A stretch of DNA of 64,000 bases from Ramlibacter paludis (lineage in GTDB: Bacteria > Pseudomonadota > Gammaproteobacteria > Burkholderiales > Burkholderiaceae_C), in the NCBI RefSeq assembly GCF_022012305.1, contig NZ_JAKLTM010000003.1, positions 1 to 64,000 of the forward strand, given 5' to 3'. Position numbers and translations under genes: made by a program. The notes beneath the pieces were generated by a model. That model saw only the letters and a list, made by a program, of their open reading frames with translations, had not been told where the DNA came from and searched no databases. Below are positions 17,801 to 26,227 of this stretch, one piece after another. How positions within the stretch are numbered: the first letter of the stretch is position 1; each line of letters begins with the position of its first letter.

Positions 17801-18025
17801 ACCGGCGCCATGGTGCTGGGCGCCGTGCCGCTGGCCATGGCCACCGGCGCCGGCGCCGAGAGCCGCACCCAGATCGGCTGGGTGATCGTGGGCGGCATGT
17901 CGCTGGGCACGCTGCTGACGGTGTTCGTGGTGCCCACCATGTACACGCTGTTCGCGCGCAAGGAAGTGCCGGGGGCCAACAAGGCCGAGGCCAAGGAAGA
18001 GGCGGCGCACGTCCTGCCCGCTTGA
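14897..18025 (+). CDS. RND efflux transporter permease (HAE1/AcrB-like)
   Basis: A 1042-aa inner-membrane proton-driven pump. It has 12 membrane helices in two halves, large periplasmic loops, and the proton-relay pair in helix 4 (GLVVDDAIVMLENI). The N-terminus EIAIRRPVFATVLSLLVLL and the late GLITKHGILIVEFANQ are typical of HAE1 pumps. Substrates are unknown; most of this family expel drugs, dyes or solvents. No outer-membrane TolC-type gene or local regulator is adjacent, so it probably borrows a channel encoded elsewhere. Confidence 0.95.
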   Translation: MQLPEIAIRRPVFATVLSLLVLLVGVVSFTRLSVREYPKIDEPVVTVSVKYAGASAEVIESQVTKPLEDSIAGIDAVDVITSISRPEQAQISVRFRLEKDADTAAAEVRDRTSRVRNRLPQAIDEPVIAKVEADAFPVIWLAFTSDTLNPLQINDLVNRIVKPRLQTVTGVADVRIFGERKYAMRVWLDAEKLAGYRLTTQDVEDAIRRSNLEVPAGRIESQQREFSVTSQTDLVKPAQFGEIVVKNVNGFPVKIRDIARVQEGAADERSAARLNGRYAISAGVIRQATANPLTLSQGVRDMIPKLKQDLPADVTIDVANDNSVFIDRSVKNVYHTIGEAIVLVALVIFVFLRTVRASIIPIVTIPVSLIGCFALMAMFGFTINTLTLLALVLAIGLVVDDAIVMLENIFRHIEEGLDPFSASIKGAREIGFAVITMTFTLVAVYAPLAFTPGRTGRLFVEFALALAGAVMVSGFIALTLTPMMCSKLLRHTEKHTWFDAHMERWLTALTGAYERALRWVVTARWGQASGGARGRLLQARWLVIGVMVLCAGVIGLVWPTMKSELSPLEDRGTILANINAPDGATLEYTDRYAKALERIGSQYKEFDRIFANLGNPTVSQGSVVYRAVDWDERKRSTLDIAREMAPKFNALPGVNAFPITPPSLGQGFRERPLNFVIQTSDSYENLNRVTRQMLDEIAKNPGIQSVDVDLRLNKPELRIDIDREKAADLGVGVDVVARALETMLGGRQVTRYKRDAEQYDVIVQTLPSGRSTPEAIDAINVRGRGDTMVPLSALVKTRESVSPRELNHFGQRRAVAITANLAADYSLGQALEFMNETSAKVLKPGYTTDLNGTSREFRNSQGALAIVFVLALLFIFLVLAAQFESFVDPLVIMLSVPLSMVGALLALKWSGGSLNVYSQIGLITLVGLITKHGILIVEFANQLREQGLDMVDALVKAASQRLRPILMTTGAMVLGAVPLAMATGAGAESRTQIGWVIVGGMSLGTLLTVFVVPTMYTLFARKEVPGANKAEAKEEAAHVLPA

Positions 18026-18067
18026 AGCGGGATTGACCGCCGCCGCCGGGCGGTGTGCAATCCGCGC

Positions 18068-18337
18068 GTGCCCACCGTCGAATTCGCTCCCGCCCTCACG
18101 CGCCACGTGGCCTGCCCCCGGCAGGAAGTCGGCGCGGCCACGCTCGCCGCGGCGCTCGATGCCGCCTTTCGCGCCGCGCCCGCGCTGCGCGGCTACGTGC
18201 TGGACGAGCAGGGCGCCGTGCGCAAGCACGTGGCGGTGTTCGTCAACGGGCAGATGATTCCCAGCCGCTCCGACCTCACGCGCGCCCTGCAGCCGCAGGA
18301 CAGCGTCATGGTCATCCAGGCCCTGTCAGGAGGATGA
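18068..18337 (+). CDS. MoaD/ThiS-family small sulfur-carrier-like protein
   Basis: An 89-aa protein with a beta-grasp ubiquitin-like pattern and the C-terminal Gly-Gly (VIQALSGG) that is activated as thiocarboxylate in ThiS/MoaD. It starts with GTG at 18068 (MPTVEFAPALTRHV); a GTG five codons earlier gives a less family-like start. A strong AGGAGG at its end serves the next gene, one base after the stop. It pairs with the BNR protein rather than with moaE, so it may not be the molybdopterin MoaD; the acceptor is unknown. Confidence 0.75.
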   Translation: MPTVEFAPALTRHVACPRQEVGAATLAAALDAAFRAAPALRGYVLDEQGAVRKHVAVFVNGQMIPSRSDLTRALQPQDSVMVIQALSGG

Positions 18338-18338
18338 G

Positions 18339-19424
18339 ATGCAGCCAGTGCTAGTCGCGACCCGCAAGGGCCTGTTCCTGGTCGAGCGGGGCAAGACCGC
18401 GTGGCATCCCGGCGCGCCGCACTTCGCCGGCGAACCGGTGACGCAGGTAACGGTGGACCCGTCCGACGGCGCCTGGTACGCGGCGCTGCGCCTGGGCCAC
18501 TTCGGCGTGAAGATGCGCCGCAGCCGCGACCGCGGGGCGAGCTGGCAGGAGATCGCCACGCCGGCCTTTCCGCCCAAGCCCACGGAAGGTCCGTGGGCCG
18601 CCGATGCGACGCCCTGGACGCTGGACATGGTGTGGAGCCTGGAGGCCGGCGGCGGCCGCCTCTGGGCCGGCGGCCTGCCGGCGGGCCTGTTCTCCTCGGA
18701 CGACCACGGCGACAGCTGGCAGCTCGTGGAAAGCCTGTGGCACGAGCCGGGCCGCAAGGACTGGTTCGGCGGTGGCTACGACCATGCCGGCATCCATTCG
18801 ATCGTGGTCGATCCGCGCGACGCGAAGCACGTCACCATCGCCATCTCCTGCGCGGGCGTCTGGCAGACGCGCGACGGCGGCGCCACCTGGGCCAACACCT
18901 CGCAGGGCATGGACGCCGGCGACTACATGCCGCCCGAGCGCCGCTACGACGGCAACATCCAGGACGTGCACCGCATCGCGGCCTGCCCCGCGGCGCCGGA
19001 CGTCGTCTGGGCGCAGCACCATGGCGGCATGTACCGGTCCACCGACGGCGGCCTGCAATGGCAGCGCCTGCCGCGGCCCATGCCCAGCGATTTCGGCTTC
19101 GTGGTGGCCGCGCATCCGCGCGACCCGCAGCGCGCCTGGTTCGTGCCCGCGCATTCGGATGCGCGGCGGGTGCCGGTGGACGGCAAGGTGGTGGTCAACG
19201 AGACGCGCGACGGTGGCGTGCGCTTCGAGAGCCTGGGCTACGGCCTGCCGCCGCATGATGCGTACCACCTGATCTACCGGCACGGCTTGGCGGTCAGCGA
19301 CGATGGCGGCACGCTGGCGATGGGGTCGACGACGGGTGGACTCTGGATCAGCGAAGACGATGGCGCGCTGTGGCACTGCGTGTCGCGCGATCTGCCGCCC
19401 ATTGCGCAGGTGCGGTTCGTGTAG
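18339..19424 (+). CDS. BNR/Asp-box beta-propeller protein (sialidase/sortilin-like)
   Basis: A 361-aa beta-propeller protein. Repeated S-x-D-x-G-x-(S/T)-W Asp-boxes are visible: RSRDRGASWQE, SSDDHGDSWQL, QTRDGGATWAN, RSTDGGLQWQR and SEDDGALWHC. It lacks a signal peptide, so it is likely cytoplasmic, unlike true sialidases. Annotated relatives are called exo-alpha-sialidase or glycosyl hydrolase, but the sialidase catalytic set is not recognisable here. Its location one base behind a ThiS-like gene suggests a shared function that I cannot name. Confidence 0.75.
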   Translation: MQPVLVATRKGLFLVERGKTAWHPGAPHFAGEPVTQVTVDPSDGAWYAALRLGHFGVKMRRSRDRGASWQEIATPAFPPKPTEGPWAADATPWTLDMVWSLEAGGGRLWAGGLPAGLFSSDDHGDSWQLVESLWHEPGRKDWFGGGYDHAGIHSIVVDPRDAKHVTIAISCAGVWQTRDGGATWANTSQGMDAGDYMPPERRYDGNIQDVHRIAACPAAPDVVWAQHHGGMYRSTDGGLQWQRLPRPMPSDFGFVVAAHPRDPQRAWFVPAHSDARRVPVDGKVVVNETRDGGVRFESLGYGLPPHDAYHLIYRHGLAVSDDGGTLAMGSTTGGLWISEDDGALWHCVSRDLPPIAQVRFV

Positions 19425-19584
19425 CCGCGGTTCGCTTGCGGGCTCACCACGGCCTACGGGGACCGGCTCTCGTAGGCCGGGGTGGAAACCCCGGCTTGCG
19501 GCGGAGGAGCCGGGGTTTCCACCCCGGCCTACGCTTCTCGATGCTTTTGTAGGCCGTGGTGAGCCCGCAGGCGAACCGCGGCTA
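19425..19584. repeat. Nested pair of REP-like palindromes
   Basis: An outer inverted repeat (19425-19457 against 19550-19582; one mismatch in 33) encloses an inner perfect 24-bp inverted repeat (19472-19495 against 19509-19532). The cluster begins at the base after the BNR stop and its end overlaps the moeA stop. The outer arms also occur in dnaX and the inner arms at the window start. Confidence 0.8.
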
Positions 19585-20853
19585 GATCGCCCCGTCGAAC
19601 ATCATCACGTCGACTTCCTCCCCCGCCGCGACGTTGCCCTGCGCGTGGTGCAGCACGATCAAGCCGTTCGCCTGCACCATGGAGCTCAACACGCCGGACC
19701 CCTGGTTGCCCGTCGTGCGCACCTGCAGCGACCCGTCCGCGGCCCGCGTGACCGTCCCGCGCTGGTACTCGGTGCGCCCCGGCTTCTTGCGCAACGCCTC
19801 CGCGCTGTGCGCCTTCAGCAGCACCGTTTCCGTCGCCCGCGCGCCCATCATGCGCAGCAGGGCAGGGCGCACGAAGGCGAGGAAGGTCACCATCACGGCC
19901 ACCGGATTGCCCGGCAGCCCGAACAGGACCGAACGGCCGATGCGGCCGACGGCCATCGGCCGGCCCGGCCGCATCGCGATCTTCCAGAAGGCCACGTCGC
20001 CCAGCTTCTTCATCATGGCCTTGGTGAAGTCGGCCTCGCCGACGCTCACGCCGCCGCTGGTGATGATGGCGTCGGCACGCGCAGCCGCATCGGTGAAGGC
20101 GGCTTCGAGCAGCGCCGGCTGGTCGCGGATCACGCCGAGGTCGATCACCTCGCAGCCCAGGCGCCGCAGCAGCCCGTGCACCGTGTAGCGGTTGCTGTCG
20201 TACACCGCGCCTTCGCGCGGCGCCTCGCCCAGGCTCAGGATCTCGTCGCCGGTGGAGAAGTAAGCCACGCGCAGGCGGCGCTGCACTTCCACTTCGGCGA
20301 TCCCGAGGCTGGCGATCAGCCCCAGCGCCGCGGGAGCCAGCCGTTCGCCGGCGCGCAGCGCGGGCTGGCCCTGCATCAGGTCCTCGCCCTTCAGGCGACG
20401 GTTGTCGCCCGCGGCCAGCAATCCGGCCGGGATCACGATGCGGCCATCGGCGCCGGCCTTGGTGAACTCCTGCGGAACCACCGTGTCCAGCCCGGCCGGC
20501 ATGATCGCCCCGGTCATGATCTTCACGCACTGGCCCGCGGCGGCGGTGCCGCGCCAGGCCTGGCCCGCGAGCGCGGTGCCCACCACTTCGAGTTCCAGGG
20601 CGGACCCGCCGGCCAGCTGCGCGCCGTCGAACGCATAGCCGTCCATCGCGGAGTTGTCGTGCGGCGGCACGCTGAGCGGCGAAACGAGGTCGGCGGCCAG
20701 CACGCGGTCCAGCGCATCGAGCACGCCGACCGTCTCCGTCTCCGCTACGGGCGCCACGAGCTTCGCCAGGAACGCGCCCACGCCTTCGGCGCTGAGCGCC
20801 TGCGGGTCGTAGCCTTGCAGCTGCGCCGCAATCTCGGCGATCGTGGCGCTCAT
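19582..20853 (-). CDS. moeA: Molybdopterin molybdenumtransferase MoeA
   Basis: A 423-aa enzyme that inserts molybdate into adenylated molybdopterin, finishing Mo cofactor. It has the N-terminal [27 protein letters not shown], the MPT-binding core STGDEIL and [18 protein letters not shown] and the C-terminal [10 protein letters not shown]. The ATG at 20853 overlaps the mobA stop (ATGA). The last gene of moaA-mobA-moeA, whose stop lies inside a REP palindrome. Confidence 0.95.
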   Translation of the reverse strand: MSATIAEIAAQLQGYDPQALSAEGVGAFLAKLVAPVAETETVGVLDALDRVLAADLVSPLSVPPHDNSAMDGYAFDGAQLAGGSALELEVVGTALAGQAWRGTAAAGQCVKIMTGAIMPAGLDTVVPQEFTKAGADGRIVIPAGLLAAGDNRRLKGEDLMQGQPALRAGERLAPAALGLIASLGIAEVEVQRRLRVAYFSTGDEILSLGEAPREGAVYDSNRYTVHGLLRRLGCEVIDLGVIRDQPALLEAAFTDAAARADAIITSGGVSVGEADFTKAMMKKLGDVAFWKIAMRPGRPMAVGRIGRSVLFGLPGNPVAVMVTFLAFVRPALLRMMGARATETVLLKAHSAEALRKKPGRTEYQRGTVTRAADGSLQVRTTGNQGSGVLSSMVQANGLIVLHHAQGNVAAGEEVDVMMFDGAI

Positions 20854-21464
20854 CGCGGTTGTTCCAGCTGGTGCAGCTCCGCCAGCGTGTTGGCGTTGAA
20901 GAAAGCGGCCGGGTCGTCGCCCTCCCGGTCGAAGGGAACCAGCACCGTCTTGTGCTGCGCGGACCAGGCGTCGATCTTGCGGCCGCCGCCGGTGGTGAAG
21001 CGCACCAGGCTTTCCATCAGCTCGTGCCGCAGGAGGGAGAACACCGGCTGGGAACGCAATTGCCCATCTTCCTCGCGCGCCGTCGCCATCGCGATGTCCG
21101 CGTCCTCGCGTTCCAGCGCCTCGGCCAGGCGGGCGACCAGGTCGGTCGGGAAGAGGGGGGTGTCGCAGGGCACGGTGACGAGGTAGGCCGTTTCGCAGCG
21201 CTCCAGGCCCACGAGGAAGCCCGCCAGCGGGCCGGCGTAGTCGGCCGGGGCATCGGGCCACACCGGCACGCCGAAGGACTCGTAGGCCGCCAGGTTGCGG
21301 TTGGCGTTCACCATTGCTTCGCCGACCTGCGGCCCGAGGCGCAGCAGCGTGTGCAGGGCCAGCGGCATCCCGCGGAAATTTTGCAGGCCCTTGTCGGCGC
21401 CGCCCATGCGGGAGCCGCGGCCGCCGGCGAGGACGATGCCCGTGATGTCTTCCTTGGCGATCAT
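20850..21464 (-). CDS. mobA: Molybdenum cofactor guanylyltransferase MobA
   Basis: A 204-aa nucleotidyltransferase that attaches GMP to molybdopterin to form the bis-MGD cofactor of the DMSO-reductase enzyme family. The GTP-binding [16 protein letters not shown] near residue 12 and the metal-binding [10 protein letters not shown] at about 100 are diagnostic. It follows moaA by about 31 bases and overlaps moeA. Confidence 0.94.
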   Translation of the reverse strand: MIAKEDITGIVLAGGRGSRMGGADKGLQNFRGMPLALHTLLRLGPQVGEAMVNANRNLAAYESFGVPVWPDAPADYAGPLAGFLVGLERCETAYLVTVPCDTPLFPTDLVARLAEALEREDADIAMATAREEDGQLRSQPVFSLLRHELMESLVRFTTGGGRKIDAWSAQHKTVLVPFDREGDDPAAFFNANTLAELHQLEQPR

Positions 21465-21495
21465 GCGCGGACTTTAACCCGCCGGCGCGGGGACC

Positions 21496-22611
21496 TCAGC
21501 CGCCGATGTAGCTCATCTCGACGCGGCGGCCACCGGTGCCGGTGTCGGCGGCCAGCGTGCTGCGCAGCTCGGAGTAGCGGTCGCCGCGGCCTTGCCAGAT
21601 GTGGCCGATCGCCGAGGCGAGTTCCGCGTCGCTCGCGCCACCGCGCAGCAGCGCGCGCAGGTCGTAGCCGTTGCTGGCGAAGAGGCAGAGGTAGAGCTTG
21701 CCTTCGGTGGACAAACGGGCGCGGTTGCAGTCGCCGCAGAAGGCCTGCGTCACGCTGCTGATCAGGCCGATCTCGCCTTGGCCATCGGCGTAGCCCCAGC
21801 GTTCGGCCGTCTCGCCGGGCGCCGAGGGCGCGAGCTGCACCAGCGGGAATTCGGCGTGGATGATGTCGCGCACCGCCGCCGACGGCAGGACTTCGTCCAT
21901 GCGCCAGCCGTTGGTCGCGCCCACGTCCATGTACTCGATGAAGCGCAGCACGACGCCCGTGCCGCGGAAGTGGCGCGCCATCGGCAGGATCTGGTCTTCG
22001 TTGGTGCCGCGCTTGACCACCATGTTGACCTTGATCGGGCCCAGCCCGGCGGCCCGCGCCGCGGCAATCCCGTCCAGCACCTCGGCCACCGGGAAGTCCA
22101 CGTCGTTCATGCGGCGGAAGATCTCGTCGTCCAGGCCATCGAGGCTGACGGTCACCCGCTGCAGCCCGGCTTCCTTCAGCACGCGCGCCTTGCGGGCCAG
22201 CAGCGAGCCGTTGGTGGTGAGCGTGAGTTCCGGCGGCGTGCCGTCCACCGTGCGCAGCGCGGCCAGCTGCCCGACCAGGATCTCGAGGTTCTTGCGCAGC
22301 AGCGGCTCGCCGCCGGTCAGGCGGATCTTGTGCACGCCGTGGGCGAGGAACTGGCGGGCGGTGCGGGTGATTTCCTCGAAGCTCAGCAGCGAGGCATGCG
22401 GCAGGTACTGGTAGTCCTTGTCGAAGACTTCCTTGGGCATGCAGTAGCTGCAGCGGAAGTTGCAGCGGTCGGTGACGCTGATGCGCAGGTCGCGCAGCGG
22501 CCGCCCCAGGGTGTCCGCCAGCAGGCCGGTCGCCGCGATGGGCTGCGCGGGCAGGGTCGCGCCGAGCGCCGCGAGGCGCTGGTCGACCAGGGGAATCACG
22601 CGTTCAGCCAT
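21496..22611 (-). CDS. moaA: GTP 3',8-cyclase MoaA (radical SAM)
   Basis: A 371-aa enzyme for the first step of molybdopterin synthesis from GTP. The N-terminal radical-SAM cluster motif C-x3-C-x2-C ([11 protein letters not shown]), the GGEPLLR motif and the second cluster [20 protein letters not shown] (in parts) are all present. It ends in SYIGG, the essential Gly-Gly tail. About 40 extra residues precede the conserved domain. It heads the moaA-mobA-moeA operon. Confidence 0.95.
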   Translation of the reverse strand: MAERVIPLVDQRLAALGATLPAQPIAATGLLADTLGRPLRDLRISVTDRCNFRCSYCMPKEVFDKDYQYLPHASLLSFEEITRTARQFLAHGVHKIRLTGGEPLLRKNLEILVGQLAALRTVDGTPPELTLTTNGSLLARKARVLKEAGLQRVTVSLDGLDDEIFRRMNDVDFPVAEVLDGIAAARAAGLGPIKVNMVVKRGTNEDQILPMARHFRGTGVVLRFIEYMDVGATNGWRMDEVLPSAAVRDIIHAEFPLVQLAPSAPGETAERWGYADGQGEIGLISSVTQAFCGDCNRARLSTEGKLYLCLFASNGYDLRALLRGGASDAELASAIGHIWQGRGDRYSELRSTLAADTGTGGRRVEMSYIGG

Positions 22612-22655
22612 GCCCTATTGTCGCGCCCGCGGCTTAACCCGCAAAACGCGGGGAC

Positions 22656-23417
22656 TCAGACGCAGCGCGCCCCATCCACCTCGATGCACACGCCCGAAAT
22701 GAAGGCCGCCTCGTCGCTGGCGAGGTAAAGGCAGGCGTTCGCCACGTCCATGCTGGTGGAAAAGCGTCCCAGCGGGATGGTGGCCAGGAATTTGGCGCGG
22801 CGGGCATCGTCCACCGGGCCGCCGGCGAATTCGGCGGACAGGCCGGTGTCGGGGTTGAACACCGGGTTGACGCAGTTCACGCGGATGTTGTCGGGCCCGA
22901 ATTCGGCCGCCAGGGACTTGCTGGTGGTGATGACCGCGCCCTTGGAGCCGTTGTACCAGGTGAGGCCGGGGCGCGGCCGCACGCCGGCGGTGGAGGCGAT
23001 GTTGATGAAGCTGCCGCCCTTGTTGGCGCGGAAGGCCGGCACCGCGTGGATGGTCGCCAGGTAGATGCTCTTCATGTTGATGGCATAGACCTTGTCGAAT
23101 TCCTCCTCGCTCACCTCCAGCGCCGGGCGGTTGCGGTGGGTCCAGCCGGCGTTGTTCACCATCACGTCCAGCTTGCCGTGGCGTTGCACGGCGGCGGCGA
23201 CCAGCGCCTTCACTTCGTCGGATTTCGTGACGTCGGCGGCGAAGAAGCTGGCCCGGCCGCCCTGGGCGTTGATGGCCGCGGCGACCTTTTCGCCACGCGC
23301 GCTGTCGATGTCGTTGACGATCACTCGGGCGCCCTCGGCGGCCAGGCGATGCGCGATGCCTTCGCCGATGCCGCCGCCGGAACCCGTGACGATGATCGAT
23401 TTGTCCTTCACCCGCAT
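22656..23417 (-). CDS. SDR-family oxidoreductase
   Basis: A 253-aa classical short-chain dehydrogenase/reductase. It has TGSGGGIGEGIA (TGxxxGxG NAD(P) site), VMVNNAGW, the catalytic Tyr-Lys in WYNGSKGAV and NCVNPVF. NDIDSARG suggests NAD preference, since an acidic residue follows strand 2. It resembles beta-ketoacyl reductase/glucose dehydrogenase-type members; the substrate is unknown. It is transcribed alone. Confidence 0.88.
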   Translation of the reverse strand: MRVKDKSIIVTGSGGGIGEGIAHRLAAEGARVIVNDIDSARGEKVAAAINAQGGRASFFAADVTKSDEVKALVAAAVQRHGKLDVMVNNAGWTHRNRPALEVSEEEFDKVYAINMKSIYLATIHAVPAFRANKGGSFINIASTAGVRPRPGLTWYNGSKGAVITTSKSLAAEFGPDNIRVNCVNPVFNPDTGLSAEFAGGPVDDARRAKFLATIPLGRFSTSMDVANACLYLASDEAAFISGVCIEVDGARCV

Positions 23418-23547
23418 GTCGAACTCCTTTGTTGGTTAAAGCGCACGCCAGCGTGAAACCTGGCCGCTGGCGCGCTGATTTGGGTGCGGGCCGTTACACG
23501 TACTGGACGAGCCGGCAGCGCCGCATACAGTCGCATTGTTGCTGATT

Positions 23548-23572
23548 CCGGCGCGGGCCTCCGCGCCGGTTT
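23548..23572 (+). terminator. Terminator-like hairpin upstream of the secreted protein
   Basis: A 9-bp perfect stem (CCGGCGCGG-GCCT-CCGCGCCGG) followed by TTT. It lies in the leader 34 bases before 23606, so it could attenuate rather than end a transcript. Confidence 0.45.
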
Positions 23573-23605
23573 CGGCCTTTCCGTTCACAGAGGCAGGAGT
23601 TCCAC

Positions 23606-24319
23606 ATGCCCGCACTTTTCGCACGCAGCCGCCCGGCCGTGCTGGCCCTGTTGCTGGCCGCCGGCGCCGTCCAGGCCCAGGTCCTGCCCGACACGGCCAA
23701 GCTCGCCCCGGGCTTCAGCACGCGGCCCGTCGCTTCCCGGCTGGTCATCATCCCCGCCGACATGGAGCTGTATTCGATCAGCGCCGGCGGCGTGGTCGAA
23801 CCGCGCGCCGACTGGACCGAGCAGGCGCAGAAGAACCTCGCCGCGGCCCTGCTGCGCGACATCGGCCGCCTGGGCAGCAACATCTCGCGCCTGACGCCCG
23901 CGCAGATGGAGGACTTCAGCGAGGTCGCGGCCCTGCATCGCGCGGTGGCCGGCGCGATCTCCATCCACCACTTCGGCAACCTCAAGCTGCCGACGAAGAG
24001 CGAGCGGCTCGACTGGTCGCTGGGCGCGGAATCGGTGGCGGAACTCAAGGCGAAGACCGGCGCCGACTACGCGCTTTTCAGCTACCTGCGCGACACCTAC
24101 GCCAGCAACGAACGCAAGATGGCGATGCTGGGCATGGCGCTGATCGGCGCCTACATGCCCGGGGGCGAGCAGCGCGGCTATGCCTCGCTGGTGGACCTGA
24201 ACACCGGCCGCGTGGTCTGGTTCAGCGGCCTGGACCGCTCGTGGGGCGACCTGCGCGACGGCGGCAAGGCAATGGAGACGGTCGACGCCCTGCTCAAGGG
24301 CTTCCCGGGGCAGCAGTGA
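23606..24319 (+). CDS. Hypothetical secreted protein
   Basis: A 237-aa protein of unknown function. A signal peptide (about 1-24, LALLLAAGAVQAQ) directs it to the periplasm. The rest has no recognisable enzyme motif; the region LVDLNTGRVVWFSGLDRSWGDLR resembles tails of proteins with an ABC-transporter-auxiliary-like fold, but I would not name it. GGCAGGAG precedes the ATG. It is followed almost directly by an M48 protease and a lipoprotein. Confidence 0.7.
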   Translation: MPALFARSRPAVLALLLAAGAVQAQVLPDTAKLAPGFSTRPVASRLVIIPADMELYSISAGGVVEPRADWTEQAQKNLAAALLRDIGRLGSNISRLTPAQMEDFSEVAALHRAVAGAISIHHFGNLKLPTKSERLDWSLGAESVAELKAKTGADYALFSYLRDTYASNERKMAMLGMALIGAYMPGGEQRGYASLVDLNTGRVVWFSGLDRSWGDLRDGGKAMETVDALLKGFPGQQ

Positions 24320-24333
24320 TCATCGATCCCCGC

Positions 24334-25515
24334 ATGAACCCCAACGGCCGGCGCGGCTTCCTGCGCTCCGCCTGCCGCCACTGCCTGGCGCTCGGCGCCT
24401 TGTCCACCGGCCTGCCGGCCCTGGCCGCCGACGGCGACGACAACGTCGTTCCGCCGCGATTCGCGCGGCCCGCGCCGGAAAGCGACGAAGGCGGCCTGTG
24501 GGCGATCATGGACCGCGAGGAAGCCCGCGTGCGCCGCAGCCCGCTCACGGTCAAGGACGCGGCGCTCACGACCTACCTGCAGGACCTGGTCAAGCGCCTC
24601 GCGCCGGCCCATGGCCTGGACATCCGCCCGCACACGGTGCGCATGCCGCTCTTCAACGCCATGATGGCGCCCAACGGCATGATGCTCATGTGGAGCGGCC
24701 TGCTGCTGCGCGCCGAGAACGAGGCGCAGCTGGCCGCCGTGATCGGCCACGAGCTGGGCCACTACCTGGAACGCCATTCGGTGGAGCAGCTGCGCCTGGC
24801 GCGCAACCACGCGCTGGTGGCGCAGCTGGTCGGCCTGGTGGGCGGCCTGGGCGGCGTGGCCGGCCAGATCGGGGTGCTGGCGAGCATGTTTGCCTTCTCC
24901 CGCGAACACGAGTCGCGCGCCGACCGCCTGGGCATGCGCCTGATGAAGCGCGCCGGCTACGACGGCCGGCAGGCGCCCGCCGTCTGGGAAAACCTGCTGG
25001 CGGAACTCAAGGTCACGGGCGGCGAGGAAGCCGGTTCGCGCCAGGACATCTTCGCCACCCACCCGACCACCGCGGGCCGGCGCGACGAACTGCGGCAGAT
25101 GGCCGGCAACGGCGGCGGCGACCTGGGCGCCGACCGCCTGCGCCAGGCGATCGCGCCGCTGCGCTTCGGCTGGCTGCAGGACGAGATCAAGCGCGGCCAG
25201 TACGAGGAAAGCCTGGTGCTGCTCGATCGCATGGTGGCGCGCGACGCACAGGACGTGGACGCGCTCTATGCCCGCGGCGAGGTCTATCGCCTGCGCGACG
25301 AGGGCGGCGACGGCAATCGCGCGCTGGCCGACCTGCAGCTGGCCGCGCAGTTCAAGGCGCCGCCGGCGGAGACCTTCCGCTCGCTGGGCCTCATGCACCA
25401 GCAGCGCCGCGACACCGTCAACGCGGTCGCGAACTTCGAGCAATACCTGATCAAGGCGCCCAACGCCGCCGACGCCGGCCTGGTGCGCGGCTACCTCACG
25501 GACCTGAAGCCATGA
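24334..25515 (+). CDS. M48-family metalloprotease with C-terminal TPR
   Basis: A 393-aa periplasmic zinc protease related to BepA/YfgC and LoiP. The Tat-like signal (GRRGFLRSACRHC) runs to about 30. The zinc site is HELGH at 139-143 with Glu193 in HESRAD. The C-terminal 150 residues contain TPR-like helices (VDALYARGEVYRLRD, FRSLGLMHQQRRD). BepA-type proteins control outer-membrane protein quality. A GTG at 24316, overlapping the previous stop, is a possible alternative start six codons upstream. Confidence 0.85.
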   Translation: MNPNGRRGFLRSACRHCLALGALSTGLPALAADGDDNVVPPRFARPAPESDEGGLWAIMDREEARVRRSPLTVKDAALTTYLQDLVKRLAPAHGLDIRPHTVRMPLFNAMMAPNGMMLMWSGLLLRAENEAQLAAVIGHELGHYLERHSVEQLRLARNHALVAQLVGLVGGLGGVAGQIGVLASMFAFSREHESRADRLGMRLMKRAGYDGRQAPAVWENLLAELKVTGGEEAGSRQDIFATHPTTAGRRDELRQMAGNGGGDLGADRLRQAIAPLRFGWLQDEIKRGQYEESLVLLDRMVARDAQDVDALYARGEVYRLRDEGGDGNRALADLQLAAQFKAPPAETFRSLGLMHQQRRDTVNAVANFEQYLIKAPNAADAGLVRGYLTDLKP

Positions 25516-26117
25516 AGACCCTTGCAACCCTGTTGCTGGCCTTGTCGCTGGCCGCCTGCAGCATCATGACCCGGATCGAAGGCGACGAAGTCGTCAACGA
25601 GAAGCTGGTGGTGCACGTGAGCGATGCCTGGAACCGCATCAACGACCCGTGGGAAGGCGAGAGCTACGACACCTGGACGCAGGAGGGCCTGCCGCTGGAC
25701 CAGCTGCGCATCTGGGGCGCGGTCAAGCCGGGCCAGGCGCTGATGAACAAGCCGCAGTTCTATTCGCGCGGCGCCGACAGCCGCGAGCCGCGCGTGCCCA
25801 CCTTCAAGGCCGGCCTGCCGGCCGAGAAGCTGGTGAGCCTGTTCGAGGAGCTTTACGCCAACGAAGGCGCCGTGACGGTCACGAAGATGGACCGCGGCAG
25901 CTTCGCCGGCCAGCCGGGGGTGCGCTTCGAGTTCACCCTGGAGCGCCGCGTGGACGACCTGACCCTGCAGGGCGTGGGCTGGGTAGGCGTGCGCAACAAC
26001 CCGGTGGAAGGCGAAGAGCTCTACGCCGCCACCTTCATGGCGCCGAAGATGGCGTTCTTCACCCGCCTGCTGCCGATGGCGGAGACGGTGGTGAAGACGG
26101 CGCGGGTGAAGGGCTAG
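25512..26117 (+). CDS. Hypothetical lipoprotein
   Basis: A 201-aa predicted lipoprotein with lipobox LSLAAC (Cys16). The mature protein has no motif I recognise, although YDTWTQEGLPLDQLRIWGAVKPGQ is a strongly conserved-looking block. It overlaps the M48 gene by four bases (ATGA), so the two products probably work together in the envelope. Confidence 0.75.
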   Translation: MKTLATLLLALSLAACSIMTRIEGDEVVNEKLVVHVSDAWNRINDPWEGESYDTWTQEGLPLDQLRIWGAVKPGQALMNKPQFYSRGADSREPRVPTFKAGLPAEKLVSLFEELYANEGAVTVTKMDRGSFAGQPGVRFEFTLERRVDDLTLQGVGWVGVRNNPVEGEELYAATFMAPKMAFFTRLLPMAETVVKTARVKG

Positions 26118-26128
26118 GCAAATCCCAT

Positions 26129-26211
26129 GTCATTGCGGGCTCGACCCGCAATCCATCTCCCGTTGCTTATCCAGGCGCAGGAGATGGATCCCGGGTCAAG
26201 CCCGGGATGAC
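26129..26211. repeat. Palindromic intergenic repeat with compensatory changes
   Basis: GTCATTGCGGG...ATCCATCTCC faces GGAGATGGAT...GGGATGAC as an inverted repeat. Inner stems differ (GCGGG/CCCGC on one side, CCGGG/CCCGG on the other) but remain self-paired. It lies between convergent genes. Confidence 0.6.
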
Positions 26212-26227
26212 AAGCTGGTGTGGCAAC

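Noticed and set aside
12701..18229. A 1842-codon open frame opposite the RND efflux genes
   Set aside because: It is an antisense shadow caused by high GC third positions; its translation is His/Ala/Arg-rich with no domain, while the plus strand has complete adaptor and permease genes.
18068..18337. Calling the ThiS-like gene moaD
   Set aside because: It is not next to moaE and is on the opposite strand to the moa genes; the fold and Gly-Gly end do not separate MoaD from other carriers.
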